This document shows positions 32,036 to 35,004 of a DNA stretch of 35,004 nt, one piece after another (position 1 is the first letter of the stretch; the number at the start of each line of letters is the position of its first letter). Origin of the DNA: Acidobacteriota bacterium (GTDB taxonomy: Bacteria; Acidobacteriota; Terriglobia; Bryobacterales; Bryobacteraceae). The notes beneath the pieces were generated by a model. The model did not search any database. It had not been told where the DNA came from and saw nothing but the letters and a program-made list of their open reading frames with translations. The DNA lies in contig JACQZR010000052.1 in NCBI GenBank assembly GCA_016213775.1, forward strand, positions 1 to 35,004. Direction: 5' to 3'. Both the position numbers and the translations under genes were made by a program.

Positions 32036-32920
32036 TTGCTTTTGGACGTCTCCCTATTGATTCGACAACGCTTGACCGAGCTCGGCATCGGCCAGAAAGA
32101 ACTTGCCGCCGCCACTGAGGTCACCGAATCGTACATCTCGCAATTGCTCGCGAGAAAGAAGCCACCTCCAGCCCCGGGCCGTACCGATATCTATGAAAAA
32201 ATAGGGCAGTTTCTCAATCTGCCGAACGGCGAGCTTTCCCGTTTGGCCGAGGCGCAGCGCAAAGAGCAGCTCAAGAAAAAGATTGAGGCCTACCCCGCGC
32301 CGCTCTTTCAGGCCTGCCGCGCTTTGATTATCCGCAAGTGCCATCCCGGCCATCGTGGCGAAGTCCAACGCATCTTCGAGAAGGAAACCTTCGGTGAACT
32401 CGAGCGGCTGGTCACCCAGAAGATCCTGGATGTCGCGCAGGGGGTGGCTCGGGAGGAGTTGCGGAGTGAGGAATGGCTGCGGGTGATGGCCCAACTGAGC
32501 GGCCGAAGCTACGAGCAGATGCGCGTCTCCATTCTCGAATTCCTGGATACCGACGTATTTCAGGTCTCCATGGACGGCTGCGTCTCCTTTCTCGACCCCA
32601 TGATTGATTCCTGGGACATCGACCTCAAGAGCTTCGGCATTGAGATCAGCCTCAATCGCAGACTCTCTCCCGGAAGTCTCAAACGCTTCGAGTTTGTCGA
32701 GATCGTTCCCAGGCAACCAGTGGATATCGAGCCAGGGTTTGAGCAGTTTCTTAACGATCCCACCATGAGCGGAGACGCCACGGAAGAGGAAATCGAGTAT
32801 CTCAAGAGAATGCAGTTCTGGGGAAAACGGCCCTCCGCGCTCTATTACTATCGCGAGTTACAGAGCCTGCGCGACCCTCTGCATTTCCCCGATTCGCTGC
32901 AACCAAAGGGTCCGGGTTAA
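32036..32920 (+). CDS. XRE-family helix-turn-helix regulator with large C-terminal domain
   Basis: A 294-residue protein. The N-terminal 60 residues are a Cro/XRE-type helix-turn-helix (RQRLTELGIGQKELAAATEV, then TESYISQLLARKK). The remaining 230 residues form a larger domain that I do not recognise, with a helical middle (75-170) and a later part with IDLKSFGIEISLNRR and EEEIEYLKRM. The start is TTG, because an in-frame stop lies just upstream and no ATG or GTG fits the helix-turn-helix beginning. It is divergent from the five-gene operon and shares its AT-rich control region, so it is the obvious candidate regulator of that operon and of itself. Confidence 0.82.
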   Translation: MLLDVSLLIRQRLTELGIGQKELAAATEVTESYISQLLARKKPPPAPGRTDIYEKIGQFLNLPNGELSRLAEAQRKEQLKKKIEAYPAPLFQACRALIIRKCHPGHRGEVQRIFEKETFGELERLVTQKILDVAQGVAREELRSEEWLRVMAQLSGRSYEQMRVSILEFLDTDVFQVSMDGCVSFLDPMIDSWDIDLKSFGIEISLNRRLSPGSLKRFEFVEIVPRQPVDIEPGFEQFLNDPTMSGDATEEEIEYLKRMQFWGKRPSALYYYRELQSLRDPLHFPDSLQPKGPG

Positions 32921-32948
32921 CTGCCAGCTCTGCTGGAGAAGGAATACC

Positions 32949-35004
32949 ATGAAAGAAAGTTCCAGGGTACGCAAGATCGCCTTCGTTGGCGACTACCTGC
33001 CGCGCAAATGCGGTATCGCCACATTTACTTCCGACCTGCTCTCGGCCGTCGCGGGCGCCAGTCCGCAATGCCAGTGCATTTGCGTTTCAGTAACTGACAT
33101 CAAAGGCGGTTATGAATATCCCGACGTCGTTCGCTTTGAGATAGAAGAACAGGATCTCTCTTCCTATCTCCGGGCCGCCGACTTCCTCAACATCAGCCAG
33201 GTGGACATCGTCTGTCTGCAGCACGAATTCGGCATCTACGGCGGCACCGCCGGCGGCCATATCCTCGCGTTCCTGCGCGAATTGCGCATGCCCGTCGTCA
33301 CCACTCTTCACACCGTCCTCGAATCGCCCAGGGCCGACCAGCGCCGGGCGATGGGCGAATTGATCTCCCTCTCCACCCGCCTTGTCGTGATGGCCGAGCG
33401 GGGAAAGCGCATGCTCCAGGAGGTCTACGACGCGCCCGCCGCCAAAATCGATCTCATCGCCCATGGCATTCCCGACGTTGGCTTTGTCGACCCGTCCTAC
33501 TTCAAAGACCAGTTCGGTGTGGAAGGGAAAGTGGTCCTGCTCACCTTCGGCCTCCTGTCGCCCAACAAAGGAATCGAATCGGTGCTCAACGCGCTGCCGG
33601 CGGTCCTTTCTGAATTCCCGGAGGTTGTCTATATCGTGCTCGGCGCAACGCACCCCAACGAACTGCGGGAACACGGGGAAGGCTATCGCCTGGGTCTGGA
33701 ACTCCTCGCCAAAAAGAACAAGGTCGAAAAGAACGTCATCTTCTACAACCAGTTTGTCGATCTGGAGAACCTGAAAGAGTTCATCGGCGCGGCCGACCTC
33801 TACATCACGCCTTATCTCAACGAGGCGCAGATCACCTCCGGTACCCTGGCCTACACCTTCGGTTCCGGGAAGGCGGTGATCTCCACTCCCTATTGGCACG
33901 CCGCCGAATTGCTTGCCGATGGACGCGGAGTGCTCGTCCCGTTCGGTGATTCCGGCGCGATTGCCGAGGCGGTCATCAGCCTGCTCAAGGACGACCCGCG
34001 CCGTCACTCCATGCGCAAGATGGCCTACAAGATCGGACGCGAAATGGTCTGGAGCAATGTCGCCCAGCAGTACCTGCATTCGTTCGCCACCTCGCGCCTC
34101 GATGGTCCCGCGCAATCCCGAAAATCGCTGGCCTCCAAGACCCTCGACAAGCGGCCAAGGGAACTGCCGGGAATGAAGCTCAATCACCTCTGGCGGATGA
34201 CCGATTCCACGGGCGTCTTTCAGCACGCCGTTTTTGGTGTGCCGAATTTCTCTGAAGGCTACTGCACAGACGACAATGCCCGCGCGTTCATCCTGGCGTT
34301 GCTGCTCGCTGAACTGGGCGAGGAGCCGGACAAGGCCCGCGCCATCGCCACTACTTCCGCCGCCTTCCTCCATCATGCGTTCAACCGCAAGACCCGCCGC
34401 TTTCACAACCACATGAGCTTCGATCGCCGCTGGCTCGACGAGGGCGGCTCAGAGGATTGCCAGGGACGGGCGCTGTGGGCTCTTGGCGCCGGTGTCGGCC
34501 GCTCCACCAACCGCGCTTTCCAGATGATGGCCGGGCAGTTGTTCGCGCTCGCCTTACCCTCTTTAACCGAACTGAGCTCGCCGCGGGCCTGGGCATTTGG
34601 ATTGATCGGCATCCACGAATACCTGCGGCGGCTGAGCGGGGACAGCGTCGCTCATCAGACGCGCGAACTGCTCACCTCCAGGTTGATGGAACTCTTCCGC
34701 CAAAGCTCCTCTCCCGATTGGTGCTGGTTTGAAGAAGAGCTGTCTTACGACAACGCCAAGCTCGCTCATGCGATGATTCTCAGCGGGCGAGCCATGGGCC
34801 AGCCCGCGGTGTTTGATCAAGGCTTGCAGGCGCTTCGCTGGCTCACCGAATTGCAGGTCTCTGAGAAGGGCCACTTCCGCCCTATCGGCAGCAACGGCTT
34901 CTACCGCCGTGGTGGCGTCCGCGCCACCTTCGACCATGCGGTCGACATCCCGGCGGTCCAGGCCGCCATCGTCCAGAGGGCCAAGGACCTTGGGGTTATG
35001 CCCA
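32949..35004 (+). CDS. Glycosyltransferase family 4 fused to a helical C-terminal domain (3' end beyond window)
   Basis: The frame opens at ATG 32949 after GGAG/AAGGA signals and is still open at the window end, giving 685 visible residues. Residues about 8-370 are a GT-B glycosyltransferase of family GT4, with a KCGIATFTSDLL start, LQHEFGIYGG, TLHTVLESP, the GLLSPNKGIE stretch and NEAQITSGTLAYTFGSGKAV in the nucleotide-sugar-binding half. From about 390 to the edge is a helical domain with YCTDDNARAF, EDCQGRALWALG and WCWFEEELSYDNAKLAHA, resembling an (alpha/alpha)6 toroid of the glycoside-processing type. The likely role is in glycan synthesis or remodelling, with substrates unknown. The gene follows the XRE gene by 28 bp, but the relation may be chance. 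Confidence 0.88.
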   Translation, partial: MKESSRVRKIAFVGDYLPRKCGIATFTSDLLSAVAGASPQCQCICVSVTDIKGGYEYPDVVRFEIEEQDLSSYLRAADFLNISQVDIVCLQHEFGIYGGTAGGHILAFLRELRMPVVTTLHTVLESPRADQRRAMGELISLSTRLVVMAERGKRMLQEVYDAPAAKIDLIAHGIPDVGFVDPSYFKDQFGVEGKVVLLTFGLLSPNKGIESVLNALPAVLSEFPEVVYIVLGATHPNELREHGEGYRLGLELLAKKNKVEKNVIFYNQFVDLENLKEFIGAADLYITPYLNEAQITSGTLAYTFGSGKAVISTPYWHAAELLADGRGVLVPFGDSGAIAEAVISLLKDDPRRHSMRKMAYKIGREMVWSNVAQQYLHSFATSRLDGPAQSRKSLASKTLDKRPRELPGMKLNHLWRMTDSTGVFQHAVFGVPNFSEGYCTDDNARAFILALLLAELGEEPDKARAIATTSAAFLHHAFNRKTRRFHNHMSFDRRWLDEGGSEDCQGRALWALGAGVGRSTNRAFQMMAGQLFALALPSLTELSSPRAWAFGLIGIHEYLRRLSGDSVAHQTRELLTSRLMELFRQSSSPDWCWFEEELSYDNAKLAHAMILSGRAMGQPAVFDQGLQALRWLTELQVSEKGHFRPIGSNGFYRRGGVRATFDHAVDIPAVQAAIVQRAKDLGVMP

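Noticed and set aside
33087-34412. Minus-strand open frame of 441 codons opposite the GT4 gene
   Set aside because: The plus strand has continuous glycosyltransferase motifs. The opposite frame has no domain and the composition of an antisense shadow.
1-35004. CRISPR array, insertion sequence or prophage
   Set aside because: No regularly spaced repeats, transposase, integrase or phage structural genes were seen on either strand.

Overview
The window reads as a chromosomal stretch of a GC-rich, Gram-negative soil-type bacterium. The most likely group is Acidobacteriota of the Bryobacter/Solibacter kind. This is an inference from gene content: a PEP-CTERM exported protein, a PQQ-like beta-propeller, a ThuA-domain protein, a secreted VIT-VWA protein, a uronate epimerase of the UxaE type, and a decayed tail that looks like a large outer-membrane receptor. 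No rRNA or other phylogenetic marker is present. The single tRNA, Leu(TAA), does not decide taxonomy.

Layout. (1) 1-6407, minus strand: one tightly packed eight-gene unit. In order of transcription it encodes an SPFH/zinc-ribbon protein, an S-adenosylmethionine decarboxylase (SpeD), two DUF4178 zinc-ribbon proteins, a small membrane protein, a DUF350 membrane protein, a membrane-anchored spermidine-synthase-like enzyme, and an FAD amine-oxidase-like oxidoreductase cut by the window edge. This is the best candidate for an unusual system: a membrane-associated polyamine (or polyamine-like metabolite) module tied to a flotillin-type scaffold. (2) 6500-9687: an LD-carboxypeptidase (S66) and a convergent secreted erythromycin-esterase-like protein. 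(3) 9938-10846: a decayed ABC-2 permease, with four indels and one nonsense codon that can be pinpointed, next to tRNA-Leu(TAA). (4) 11040-14808: a PEP-CTERM protein, a PQQ-like propeller protein, an unknown protein and a convergent exported esterase. (5) 14864-17634: GalU, then a UxaE-like uronate epimerase with a small partner, separated by a tandem-hairpin element. (6) 18000-24429, minus: a secreted VIT-VWA protein, an OmpR-type regulator, a sensor kinase and a B12-type radical SAM protein in one run. (7) 24578-27529: a ThuA-domain protein and a second two-component pair (PAS kinase plus LuxR-type regulator). (8) 27659-29775: a polytopic glycosyltransferase overlapping a GT2 enzyme. (9) 29772-32920: a decayed receptor tail, a five-gene operon of small unknown proteins, and a divergent XRE-type regulator. 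(10) 32949 to the end: a two-domain glycosyltransferase that runs off the window.

Two sequence-level patterns cut across the gene list. Several first genes that lack a Shine-Dalgarno sequence carry a TANNNT hexamer 6-8 nt before their start codon, which suggests leaderless transcription and helps choose starts for GalU, the esterase and the XRE regulator. The five-gene operon has a near-consensus sigma70 promoter (TTGACA, 17 bp, GATAAT) facing away from the XRE gene, with an inverted repeat against its -35 box.

All functions are from reading the translated sequence by eye. No database search was run.
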